Origin: Bradyrhizobium sp. 1(2017)
GTDB lineage: Bacteria; Pseudomonadota; Alphaproteobacteria; Rhizobiales; Xanthobacteraceae
DNA: 64,000 bases
Direction: 5' to 3'
Assembly: GCF_011602485.2 (NCBI RefSeq)
Contig: NZ_CP050022.2
Span: 4,732,001 to 4,796,000, forward strand
The translations under genes and the position numbers were made by a program. The notes below the pieces were generated by a model. It saw only the letters and a program-made list of their open reading frames with translations, searched no databases and was not told the origin of the DNA. Positions 29,164 to 38,071 of this stretch are shown here, piece by piece. How positions within the stretch are numbered: position 1 is the first letter of the stretch; each line of letters begins with the position of its first letter.

Positions 29164-29973
29164 GTCGCATCCCCTTTTTTCTTATGCCGACTCGTCCCCC
29201 CGAGCGCGGCTCCCGTCCAAATCGTGTTCAACTCATCCCCATGCCGTTTGCCGGCTTGTTGGAGGCGATGATGGCGGGCAAATTTGAATGGCAGTTTAAG
29301 TATCGCGATGAAGCAGACGTAAACGCGGGCGCTCGGCGCCGGGGCACCGAATGCAGAAAGTCGCTGATTTGCAGGCACTTCTGCGGTTCGTCAGATTCGG
29401 TTTACCCTGGGATTTCAGGACATCGATAACCATCGCGCGCAGTCGGATGCCCGGCCGTGGCGTTTCGCATGCCGCTCATCGTCGTCACCCGCGCAGGCGG
29501 GGCGGCCCGGTCTTTCAGAAACAGCAGCCATCCACGCCAGGCCATGACGTGTTGGATCGCGCCGCCGCCACGCGATGACACCGTGATGGAGATGCAGCGG
29601 GAAAGCAGCGTCAACAAACCGTCGCCCGCGTCTGCCCAATGACAGAAGCAGAGACGTCGGCGCGGCGACGTCACGGTCAGATCAGCAATGTGGGGGAAAG
29701 GAATGCCGGCAATACCCCGGCCTCAGGAGAACGAGGGCGTCGGCGAACACGTCAGGACCAGATTTCACACGGGCCCGAAGGCCGCTTGTGAAATTGCGGA
29801 GCCCCTTTCGGAGAGCCGCACCGAACGAAGAAAGCTTGTTTCTTCTGCCGGACCGCGAAGAGCGATCCGACCGTTGACCTGATGTCTCGCCGACACCCTC
29901 TATCGTCGACCAGAACCTCTAGGAGGCGCTGATGACGTGCCGGTTACTGGAGCCGGCAACTTCAGAAGCGAAG
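29164..29973. other. Intergenic region with degenerate repeat remnants
   Basis: About 800 bp. The part at about 29470-29590 has fragments resembling decayed intergenic repeats (for example gtcacccgcgcaggcgg and acgcgatgacaccgtg). One rightward frame from 29703 has a G-rich run upstream of its ATG but no protein character that I can recognise. I call no gene here. Confidence 0.35.
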
Positions 29974-30066
29974 TTACTTCTTCTTCTTCGCGACCTTGCG
30001 GGTCTTCTTCGCAGTCTTCTTCACTGCGCTCTTCGCCTTCTTCGCCTTCTTCGCTTTCTTGGCCAT
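29974..30066 (-). CDS. 30-residue lysine/alanine-rich basic protein
   Basis: Only 30 residues, composed mostly of Lys and Ala (MAKKAKKAKKAKSAVKKTAK, then KTRKVAKKKK). About half of the residues are Lys, like the tails of bacterial histone H1-like proteins. A strong ribosome-binding site GGAGGG stands 5 nt upstream of the ATG, which is the main reason to call it. It probably binds nucleic acid or another polyanion, but this is inference from charge alone. It is a stand-alone gene. An ORF with its own good ribosome-binding site runs antisense across it (29932-30096). Confidence 0.65.
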   Translation of the reverse strand: MAKKAKKAKKAKSAVKKTAKKTRKVAKKKK

Positions 30067-30631
30067 GTTGCCCTCCGATGTGTGAGATGGCTTTAATCGC
30101 TGCGTGCACTCGGGGATCGAATGCACTTCATCCCGAATACACCAACACGAAGAAAAAAACAGCGTCTCGCTTAAAGAAGTGTTGACGACGCAACGCGCGT
30201 GCGCTTGGCGAGCGCGATGCAAGCGCACCAGATGAGGCATGCCCGCGATCGCGCAAGGTGAGCGCATCGTCGGTGTTTGCGAGCGATGCGATTGCAGAAA
30301 AACACTATGCAGCAAGTATTTTCCTGCACGCGCGCATCGCGGATGATCGACGTGCGTACCTGCATCGCAGATCGCGCGATCGCCGCGCAAAGGCGTTTCG
30401 CGGACTCTGAGTCGCGATTTTTGGCAACGAAAATATTTTCATGATTAACGGCCCGAGCGCTCGTCGGAGCAGCGCTAGCCGCCGTTTTGCACGAATCGCG
30501 TGGCGCCGATTCGGTCGCTGCGTCGGTGTCGATCAGGATGAAGTCTGCCGTTCGAGACTGCGCGCGAGCGTCGCACCGGAGCCAATGCGAGGTGACGATG
30601 CGTGCTCGTCACCCCGTTCGAACGCGTGAGA
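30067..30631. other. Intergenic region upstream of the lysine-rich gene, dense in GCGAT/ATCGC motifs
   Basis: Should contain the leftward promoter of the lysine-rich gene. Between 30215 and 30420 the sequences GCGAT and ATCGC recur about ten times, with a perfect 12-bp palindrome gatcgcgcgatc at about 30370-30381. T-rich runs (on the minus strand) lie closer to the gene. No protein gene recognised. Confidence 0.35.
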
Positions 30632-32110
30632 TCAGACGCCGAGCTTGGACTTGAGCAGCTCGTTGACGCTCTGCGGGTTGGCCTTGCCGCCGGACGCCTT
30701 CATCACCTGGCCGACGAACCAGCCGAGCGACTGCGGCTTGTCCTTGACCTGCGCGGCCTTGTCGGGATTGGCCGCGATGATGTCGTCGACGACTTTTTCG
30801 ATCGCCGAAAGGTCGGTGACCTGCTTCATGCCGCGGCTTTCCACCAGCGCGCGGGGATCGCCGCCCTCCTGCCAGACGATCTCGAACAGATCCTTGGCGA
30901 TCTTGCCCGAGATCGTGCCCTCGCCGATCAGGTCGATGATCGCAGCGAGCTGCTCGGCGTTGACCGGAGAGCCCGTAATATCCCCGCCTTCCTTGTTGAG
31001 ACGGCCGAACAGCTCGTTGATCACCCAGTTCGCCGCCACCTTGCCGTCGCGGGCGCGGTCGGCGAGCCTTTCGAGCACGGTCTCGTAGAACACCGCGCTC
31101 TCACGCTCGGCGACCAGCACGCTCGCGTCATAGGCCGACAGGCCGAAATCCGCGACGAAGCGCGTCTTCTTCTGGTCCGGCAATTCCGGGAGCTCAGCCT
31201 TCAATGCGTCGACGAAGCTTTGCGAGAACTCCAGCGGCAGCAGGTCCGGGTCGGGGAAGTAGCGGTAATCATGCGCCTCTTCCTTCGACCGCATCGACCG
31301 CGTCTCGCCCTTGTTGGGATCGTAGAGCCGCGTCTCCTGGTCGATCGCTCCGCCATCCTCGAGGATCTCGATCTGACGCCGGGCTTCGTACTCGATCGCC
31401 TGGCCGATGAAGTTGATCGAGTTCATGTTCTTGATCTCGCAGCGGGTGCCAAGCGGCGCGCCCGGCTTGCGCACCGAGACGTTGACGTCGGCGCGCAAGG
31501 ATCCCTTCTCCATGTCGCCGTCGCAGGTGCCGAGATAGCGCAGGATCGAGCGCAGCTTGGTTACATAGGCCTTGGCCTGCTCGGCATCGCGGATGTCGGG
31601 TTTGGAGACGATCTCCATCAACGCCACGCCGGAGCGGTTGAGATCGACATTGGACATCGTCGGCGACCGGTCGTGCAGCAACTTGCCGGCGTCCTGTTCC
31701 AGATGCAGCCGCTCGATGCCGATGGCGACGCTGCGGCCGCCGTCGAGTTCGACCTGTACCTCGCCCTCGCCCACGACGGGCGACTTGTACTGACTGATCT
31801 GGTAGCCCTGCGGCAGATCCGGATAGAAATAGTTCTTGCGGTCGAACACCGAGCGCAGATTGATCTTCGCGTTGAGACCGAGCCCGGTCCTGACAGCCTG
31901 CCTGACGCACTCCTCGTTGATGACGGGCAGCATGCCCGGCATCGCGGCGTCCACCAGCGACACGTGGCTGTTCGGCTCGCCGCCGAACGCGGTCGATGCG
32001 CCGGAGAACAGCTTCGAGTTCGAGGTCACCTGGGCATGGATCTCCATGCCGATGACCATCTCCCAGTCACCGGTAGTGCCCTTGAGAAGCTTGTGCGTGG
32101 CCGTGCTCAT
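30632..32110 (-). CDS. gatB: Asp-tRNA(Asn)/Glu-tRNA(Gln) amidotransferase subunit B
   Basis: 492 residues from the ATG at 32110, preceded by GGGAGC. Kinase/tRNA-binding subunit of GatCAB, which converts misacylated Glu-tRNA(Gln) or Asp-tRNA(Asn) to the correct amide form. Signatures are [10 protein letters not shown], the cradle domain block [14 protein letters not shown], and the C-terminal YqeY-like tail ending [13 protein letters not shown]. It overlaps the preceding small gene by ATGA and is the last gene of the gat cluster. Confidence 0.95.
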   Translation of the reverse strand: MSTATHKLLKGTTGDWEMVIGMEIHAQVTSNSKLFSGASTAFGGEPNSHVSLVDAAMPGMLPVINEECVRQAVRTGLGLNAKINLRSVFDRKNYFYPDLPQGYQISQYKSPVVGEGEVQVELDGGRSVAIGIERLHLEQDAGKLLHDRSPTMSNVDLNRSGVALMEIVSKPDIRDAEQAKAYVTKLRSILRYLGTCDGDMEKGSLRADVNVSVRKPGAPLGTRCEIKNMNSINFIGQAIEYEARRQIEILEDGGAIDQETRLYDPNKGETRSMRSKEEAHDYRYFPDPDLLPLEFSQSFVDALKAELPELPDQKKTRFVADFGLSAYDASVLVAERESAVFYETVLERLADRARDGKVAANWVINELFGRLNKEGGDITGSPVNAEQLAAIIDLIGEGTISGKIAKDLFEIVWQEGGDPRALVESRGMKQVTDLSAIEKVVDDIIAANPDKAAQVKDKPQSLGWFVGQVMKASGGKANPQSVNELLKSKLGV

Positions 32111-32409
32111 GTCTTGCTCCCGAGCAGAGTGACAGCGATCCGCTCCCACTCCGCTTCCAATGAATCCTTAGCCGCTGCCTGGCCGGCCCGGCGGTACCAG
32201 TAGCCGGCATTACCGAGATCGCCTTCGACGCGGTGCAGATAGGCATGCACCCAGGCCGCCTCACGGCTACTCTCGTCCTGGACGATCTTGTGCGCGCGGT
32301 CCCAGTCGCCCTTCGCCGCCCACCAGAGGCCGGCGAGCGGCGCGTTCAGATCCGGCGCAGGCGCCGCGCCGTCGAGGCTCGCGATGAAATCAGCGGCATT
32401 CACCACCAC
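32107..32409 (-). CDS. Small conserved-looking protein between gatA and gatB
   Basis: About 100 residues, helical, with [20 protein letters not shown] and a [20 protein letters not shown] segment that looks like a pair of TPR/Sel1-like helices. Three successive in-frame GTG codons (32409, 32406, 32403) are possible starts; the last forms a GTGA overlap with the gatA stop. The stop overlaps the gatB ATG by 4 nt. Tight coupling on both sides argues for a real gene expressed with GatCAB. The function is unknown. Confidence 0.8.
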   Translation of the reverse strand: MVVNAADFIASLDGAAPAPDLNAPLAGLWWAAKGDWDRAHKIVQDESSREAAWVHAYLHRVEGDLGNAGYWYRRAGQAAAKDSLEAEWERIAVTLLGSKT

Positions 32410-33875
32410 CTCGCGGGCGTGAAGCGGCCGGCGGCCAGCTCGATCACCTCGCCGAGCGAGAACAGCGTCTCCTCGTCGAAGGGCCGTCCGATCAGCTGCA
32501 GGCCGAGCGGCAGGCCTTGCACATCCTTGCCGGCGGGCACGGCGATGCCCGGCAGCCCCGCCATGTTCACGGTCACCGTGAAGATGTCGTTGAGATACAT
32601 CTCGACGGGATCGGCACCGCCCTTCTCACCGATGCCGAAGGCGGCCGAGGGCGTCGCCGGCGTGAGGATGGCATCCACGCCCTTGGCAAAGCAGTCCTCG
32701 AAATCCTTCTTGATCAGCGTGCGCACCTTCTGGGCGCGCAAATAGTATGCGTCGTAATAGCCGGCCGACAGCACATAGGTGCCGATCATGACGCGGCGCT
32801 TCACCTCGGCACCGAAGCCTTCGGCGCGGGTGTTCTCGTACTGCTCGATGATGTTCTTGGCCGACTCGCGCAGGCCGTAGCGGACACCATCATAGCGCGC
32901 GAGGTTGGAGGAGGCCTCCGCAGGCGCCACGATGTAATAAGCCGGCAGCGCGTATTTCGTGTGCGGCAGCGACACCTCGACGAGCTCGGCGCCGGCCGCC
33001 TTCAGCCAGGCCGCGCCCTCGCTCCAAAGCTTCTCGATCTCGGCCGGCATACCGTCGAGGCGGTACTCCTTGGGAATGCCGATCCTGATGCCCTTCACGG
33101 ACTTGCCGATCGCGGCCTCGTAGTCAGGCACGGGCATGTCGACGGAAGTCGTGTCCTTTGGATCGTGCCCGGCCATCGAGCGCAGCAGCATCGCGGCATC
33201 GCGCACGCTGCGTGCGATCGGACCTGCCTGGTCGAGCGAGGAGGCAAAGGCGACGATGCCCCAGCGCGAGCAGCGGCCGTAGGTCGGCTTGATGCCGACG
33301 GTCGCGGTGAATGCCGCCGGCTGGCGGATCGAGCCGCCGGTATCGGTCGCGGTCGCGCCCATGCACAGCAGCGCGGCCACGGCCGAGGCCGAGCCGCCGG
33401 ACGAGCCGCCCGGCACCAGCGTCGTGTTGCTTCCCTCGCGCCGCCAGGGATTGCCGACGGGGCCGAAGCACGAGGTCTCGTTCGCCGAGCCCATCGCGAA
33501 TTCGTCATTGTTGAGCTTGCCGAGCATCACCGCGCCGTCCCGCCAGAGCTGCGAGGTGACGGTGGACTCGTAGGTCGGCACGAAATTGCCGAGGATTTTC
33601 GAGCACGCCGTGGTGCGCACGCCCTTGGTCGCGAACAAATCCTTGATGCCGAGCGGAATGCCGGCAAGCGGACCGCCCTCACCCTTGGCGATCTTCTCGT
33701 CGACGGCCTTCGCCATGGCGCGCGCCTGATCCGGCGTCTCCATCACGAAGGCATTGAGCACGCGCGCAGCTTCGATCGCGGAAAGATGCGCGTCGGTCAG
33801 CTCGAGGGACGTGAAAGTCTTGTCGGCGAGACCCTTGCGGGCCTCGGCGAGCGTCAGCGATGTCAAATCGGTCAT
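32400..33875 (-). CDS. gatA: Asp-tRNA(Asn)/Glu-tRNA(Gln) amidotransferase subunit A
   Basis: 491 residues. Amidase-signature subunit that releases ammonia from glutamine for GatB. The Ser-cisSer-Lys triad is visible: Lys in [12 protein letters not shown], the cis-Ser and loop in [12 protein letters not shown], and the nucleophile Ser in [10 protein letters not shown]. Bounded by a 4-nt ATGA overlap with the upstream 70-residue gene and by overlap with the downstream small gene. Confidence 0.95.
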   Translation of the reverse strand: MTDLTSLTLAEARKGLADKTFTSLELTDAHLSAIEAARVLNAFVMETPDQARAMAKAVDEKIAKGEGGPLAGIPLGIKDLFATKGVRTTACSKILGNFVPTYESTVTSQLWRDGAVMLGKLNNDEFAMGSANETSCFGPVGNPWRREGSNTTLVPGGSSGGSASAVAALLCMGATATDTGGSIRQPAAFTATVGIKPTYGRCSRWGIVAFASSLDQAGPIARSVRDAAMLLRSMAGHDPKDTTSVDMPVPDYEAAIGKSVKGIRIGIPKEYRLDGMPAEIEKLWSEGAAWLKAAGAELVEVSLPHTKYALPAYYIVAPAEASSNLARYDGVRYGLRESAKNIIEQYENTRAEGFGAEVKRRVMIGTYVLSAGYYDAYYLRAQKVRTLIKKDFEDCFAKGVDAILTPATPSAAFGIGEKGGADPVEMYLNDIFTVTVNMAGLPGIAVPAGKDVQGLPLGLQLIGRPFDEETLFSLGEVIELAAGRFTPARWW

Positions 33876-34084
33876 TTATTGATCGGGCTGCAGAAGAACG
33901 GAGACAGGGTCTTGTCGTTGGCCGGGTCGTCTTTTTTGGCGGCCGCATTCGCGGCGGCCTCGAGCTCGTCGAGCACGGCATTGACGGCGACGTTGGGATC
34001 GGCAGCCTTGCCCTGCCGCTCCATCTTATCGAGGTAGTTCATGTAGGCCTGATAGGCCTTCTCATCGTCGCAAAGCAAACACAT
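33872..34084 (-). CDS. 70-residue protein between gatC and gatA
   Basis: Small protein beginning [20 protein letters not shown] and ending PFFCSPINK, with three Cys and a central helical region rich in Ala and Asp. No domain recognised. It begins 21 nt after gatC and its stop overlaps the gatA ATG by 4 nt, so it is embedded in the operon. The N-terminal CLLC pair could bind metal or form a disulfide. Function unknown. Confidence 0.75.
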   Translation of the reverse strand: MCLLCDDEKAYQAYMNYLDKMERQGKAADPNVAVNAVLDELEAAANAAAKKDDPANDKTLSPFFCSPINK

Positions 34085-34105
34085 CGGACAGCGTCCTGAA
34101 TTGAA

Positions 34106-35547
<1,442 letters not shown>

Positions 35548-35567
35548 GGTTGTTCTCTTTCGCTCTT

Positions 35568-35728
35568 CCCCTCTCCCCTTGCGGGAGAGGGTGGCTCACC
35601 GCAATAGCGGCGAGACGGGTGAGGGGTTTGCATCTGCGGGAGCAGACCTCTCAGATTGGATTCATTCTCGGCGGATAGAACCCCTCATCCGGCGCTGCGC
35701 GCCACCTTCTCCCGCAAAGGGAGAAGGA
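35568..35728. repeat. Intergenic repeat running into the 3' end of a coding gene
   Basis: The left block ccctctccccttgcgggaga with its downstream gagacgggtgaggggt, and the right block acccctcatccggcgctgcg followed by ccaccttctcccgcaaaggg, form the long imperfect palindrome common between genes of many proteobacteria. Its right 67 bp encode the last residues of the next gene (35662-36705), so it overlaps coding sequence. Confidence 0.75.
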
Positions 35729-36705
35729 AGAACACCTCCCGCCGAATTGCGTCTTCCTTCCAGCAACTGCTCCGCTTCAATCGCAATCCGCTCGACGATC
35801 TCGGCTGCGGATGGAATATCATGGATCAGTCCGACCGCCTCCCCTGCGATCACCGCCGCGACGTCGAAATTGCCGGCGGCCTTGGCCGCCGCATACTCGG
35901 CCGCGACTGCGGCGACATTCTGCATCAGCTCGACCTCACGCCCGATCCAGCGCCGGGCATGATCGTTGACCAGGCATCGCCCGGTGAACGGCGACGGCCA
36001 GACATTGTTGCGGGAGAGATCGAAGATGATGCCGCGCACGGTCGAGCCGCTGCTTGCCGCGCAGATGCGCCGCTTGGCTTCCTCCGCGCCATCGGCCTCC
36101 TGGCTCGCGTAGAAGCGCGTACCGAGCAGCACACCGCTCGCGCCCAGCATCATCATGGCGGCAAGCCCGCGTCCGTCGGCGATGCCTCCGGCCGCCACCA
36201 CCGGCACGCGACCCGCGGCAAGGTCGACGATCGCAGGCAAGAGATCGATGGTGGTGCGCGAGGCGCCGTGCCCACCCGCCTCCGTTCCCTGCGCGATCAG
36301 GATGTCAGCGCCGGCATCGAGCGCCTGCCGTGCCATCGCTTCGTCCTGCGCCTGGCAGATCAGTTGTGCACCGGCTGACTTGATCCTTGGCGCGAACGGC
36401 GCGGGATCGCCGAACGACAACATGATCGCGGATGGCCTCGCGGCGAGCGCGATGTCGAGCAGCTCGGGTCGCTTGGCGAGGCTCCAGGTAATGAACCCGA
36501 TCCCGAACGGTGCCGACGATCCGGCGAGCTTCGCAGTCTCCTGCTCCAGCCACGCCCTCTCGCCATAACCGCCGCCCAGAATGCCAAACCCTCCAGCGCC
36601 GCTCACGGCCGTCACCAGACGGCTGCCGGCGATGACATCCATCGGCGCCAGCAAAACAGGATGCCTGATCTCCAGCAGCCTCGTCAGCGACGTTGCAATG
36701 GGCAT
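35662..36705 (-). CDS. Nitronate monooxygenase family protein, copy 2, with a repeat-derived C-terminus
   Basis: 347 residues. Same FMN TIM-barrel family: [43 protein letters not shown] and GASGVLLGTRFYA are the flavin and catalytic blocks. The last 25 or so residues (from about GGVLPSPFAGEGG) are encoded inside a dispersed palindromic repeat and are probably not native. Divergently transcribed LysR regulator 96 bp upstream suggests control by it. Confidence 0.85.
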   Translation of the reverse strand: MPIATSLTRLLEIRHPVLLAPMDVIAGSRLVTAVSGAGGFGILGGGYGERAWLEQETAKLAGSSAPFGIGFITWSLAKRPELLDIALAARPSAIMLSFGDPAPFAPRIKSAGAQLICQAQDEAMARQALDAGADILIAQGTEAGGHGASRTTIDLLPAIVDLAAGRVPVVAAGGIADGRGLAAMMMLGASGVLLGTRFYASQEADGAEEAKRRICAASSGSTVRGIIFDLSRNNVWPSPFTGRCLVNDHARRWIGREVELMQNVAAVAAEYAAAKAAGNFDVAAVIAGEAVGLIHDIPSAAEIVERIAIEAEQLLEGRRNSAGGVLPSPFAGEGGAQRRMRGSIRRE

Positions 36706-36747
36706 GACTCCTCCTCGATCTGGACAGCGAGGGTAAGCGCGAATATC

Positions 36748-36764
36748 ATTCTCTAAAATTGAAT
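36748..36764. promoter_or_regulatory. Candidate LysR-type operator
   Basis: The sequence attctctaaaattgaat has ATTC and GAAT as inverted ends around a 9-bp AT-rich centre and fits the T-N11-A pattern of LysR boxes. It sits in the 95-bp divergent region between the second nitronate monooxygenase gene and the LysR gene. Confidence 0.4.
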
Positions 36765-36800
36765 TCTTGCGAACGCTGCCATCTCAAAAGAGAAACGGCC

Positions 36801-37691
36801 ATGGAACTCAGCGATCTCCAGACCTTTGCTGCGGTCGCCCGCGCCGGCGGTATCACCCGTGCTGCCGAAGAGCTCAACACGGTGCAGTCGAACGTCACCC
36901 AGCGCGTGAAGGCGCTGGAGGCCGAGATCGGCACGGCGCTGTTCGAGCGGCACGCACGCGGCATGACGCTGACCGGCGCCGGCAAGCGGCTTCTCCCCTA
37001 TGCGCAAAAGATGGCGGCGCTGTCGCGCGAGGCCTTGCTCGCCGCGCGTGACGATGGCGAACCGAAAGGACCGCTCGCGATCGGCTCGATGGAGACAACG
37101 GCGGCGGTGCGGTTGCCGCTGCTGCTGGCAGATTTCCATCGCCGCTTCCCCGCCGTGCGGCTTTCCCTGCGCACCGCGCCGACCGCCGACCTCGTCGCCG
37201 CCGTGCTCGACGGCACGCTCGACGGCGCCTTCGTCGCCGGGCCCATCGTGCATGCCGACCTCATCGCGACGAGCGCCTTCCGCGAGGAGCTGGTGCTGGT
37301 CAGCGCGCGGCGCTGGACTTCGCTGGCCGAGCTGCGCGCCGGCACGCCGGAGTCCGGCCCGACCGCGCTGGTGTTCCGCACCGGCTGCACCTACCGCCAG
37401 CGGCTCGAGCAGGTGTTCGTCGAATTCGGCTGGCCCTCAGCGGCGCGCTTCGAGCTCGGCACGCTCGACGGCATGATCGGCTGCGTCGCCGCGGACATGG
37501 GCGTGACGCTGCTGCCGCGCGCGGTCGTGGAATGCAGCGCGATGATCGGCAGTGTCTCCATCCACACGTTGAGCGCCTCGCATGCGCGCGTCGAGACGCT
37601 CTTCATCCAACGCAGCGCCGGACATCGGACCAGCGCGCTCTCCGGCTTTGCCGCGTGCCTGAAGCAGGACGAGGACGTCATCGCAGCCTGA
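36801..37691 (+). CDS. LysR-family transcriptional regulator
   Basis: 296 residues from the ATG at 36801, which gives the standard opening MELSDLQTFAAVARAGGIT; fourteen further upstream codons are open but not family-like. The winged helix-turn-helix spans about residues 1-60 (ITRAAEELNTVQSNVTQRVK is the recognition region). A two-lobed periplasmic-binding-like effector domain follows. Likely controls the divergent nitronate monooxygenase genes and itself. Effector unknown. Confidence 0.9.
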   Translation: MELSDLQTFAAVARAGGITRAAEELNTVQSNVTQRVKALEAEIGTALFERHARGMTLTGAGKRLLPYAQKMAALSREALLAARDDGEPKGPLAIGSMETTAAVRLPLLLADFHRRFPAVRLSLRTAPTADLVAAVLDGTLDGAFVAGPIVHADLIATSAFREELVLVSARRWTSLAELRAGTPESGPTALVFRTGCTYRQRLEQVFVEFGWPSAARFELGTLDGMIGCVAADMGVTLLPRAVVECSAMIGSVSIHTLSASHARVETLFIQRSAGHRTSALSGFAACLKQDEDVIAA

Positions 37692-38071
37692 CGCGACGTT
37701 TCCTTCCACCACGCGAAATTCAATTGTTGCAAATCTGTCGTACTTGAATCAATCACCGTTGCCCTGCGCTCAGCCGCCGCAGCGCAGTGCAGTGCAGTGC
37801 ATTTGAAACATTTTGAAGCACCCGATTCTTTCCCGTTAGGATGCGTCACTGCCAGCGCGAAACCATAACGAAGCCAAACATCGGCAAGACATTGGGAGGA
37901 CTATTGATCGCGATTGCGGCGTGCAGGCGATGATCAACCCGATCGCGATCCGCTGAGGCCCGAAACGGGCTCTGGAAGAAAGCCGGGTGAGGTCTTGCAG
38001 TGCATCTGTGGAGCGCACTGCTGCCCTCACCCGAACAGCGTGTCGGTTTTGCGCCGCGGCGAACCGAAGCG
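37692..38071. other. Intergenic region between the LysR gene and the protease-nuclease gene
   Basis: 380 bp. Contains a short tandem repeat (gcagtgcagtgcagtgca, 37784-37801). At 37897-37910 a good ribosome-binding site (ggagga) is followed by only a short open stretch, which may be the decayed start of a lost gene. No gene called. Confidence 0.35.

Noticed and set aside
29703..29882. Rightward frame of about 59 codons with a G-rich run upstream of its ATG
   Set aside because: No protein-like features, no neighbour that suggests a role, and it lies amid degenerate repeats. It could be real but I cannot support it.
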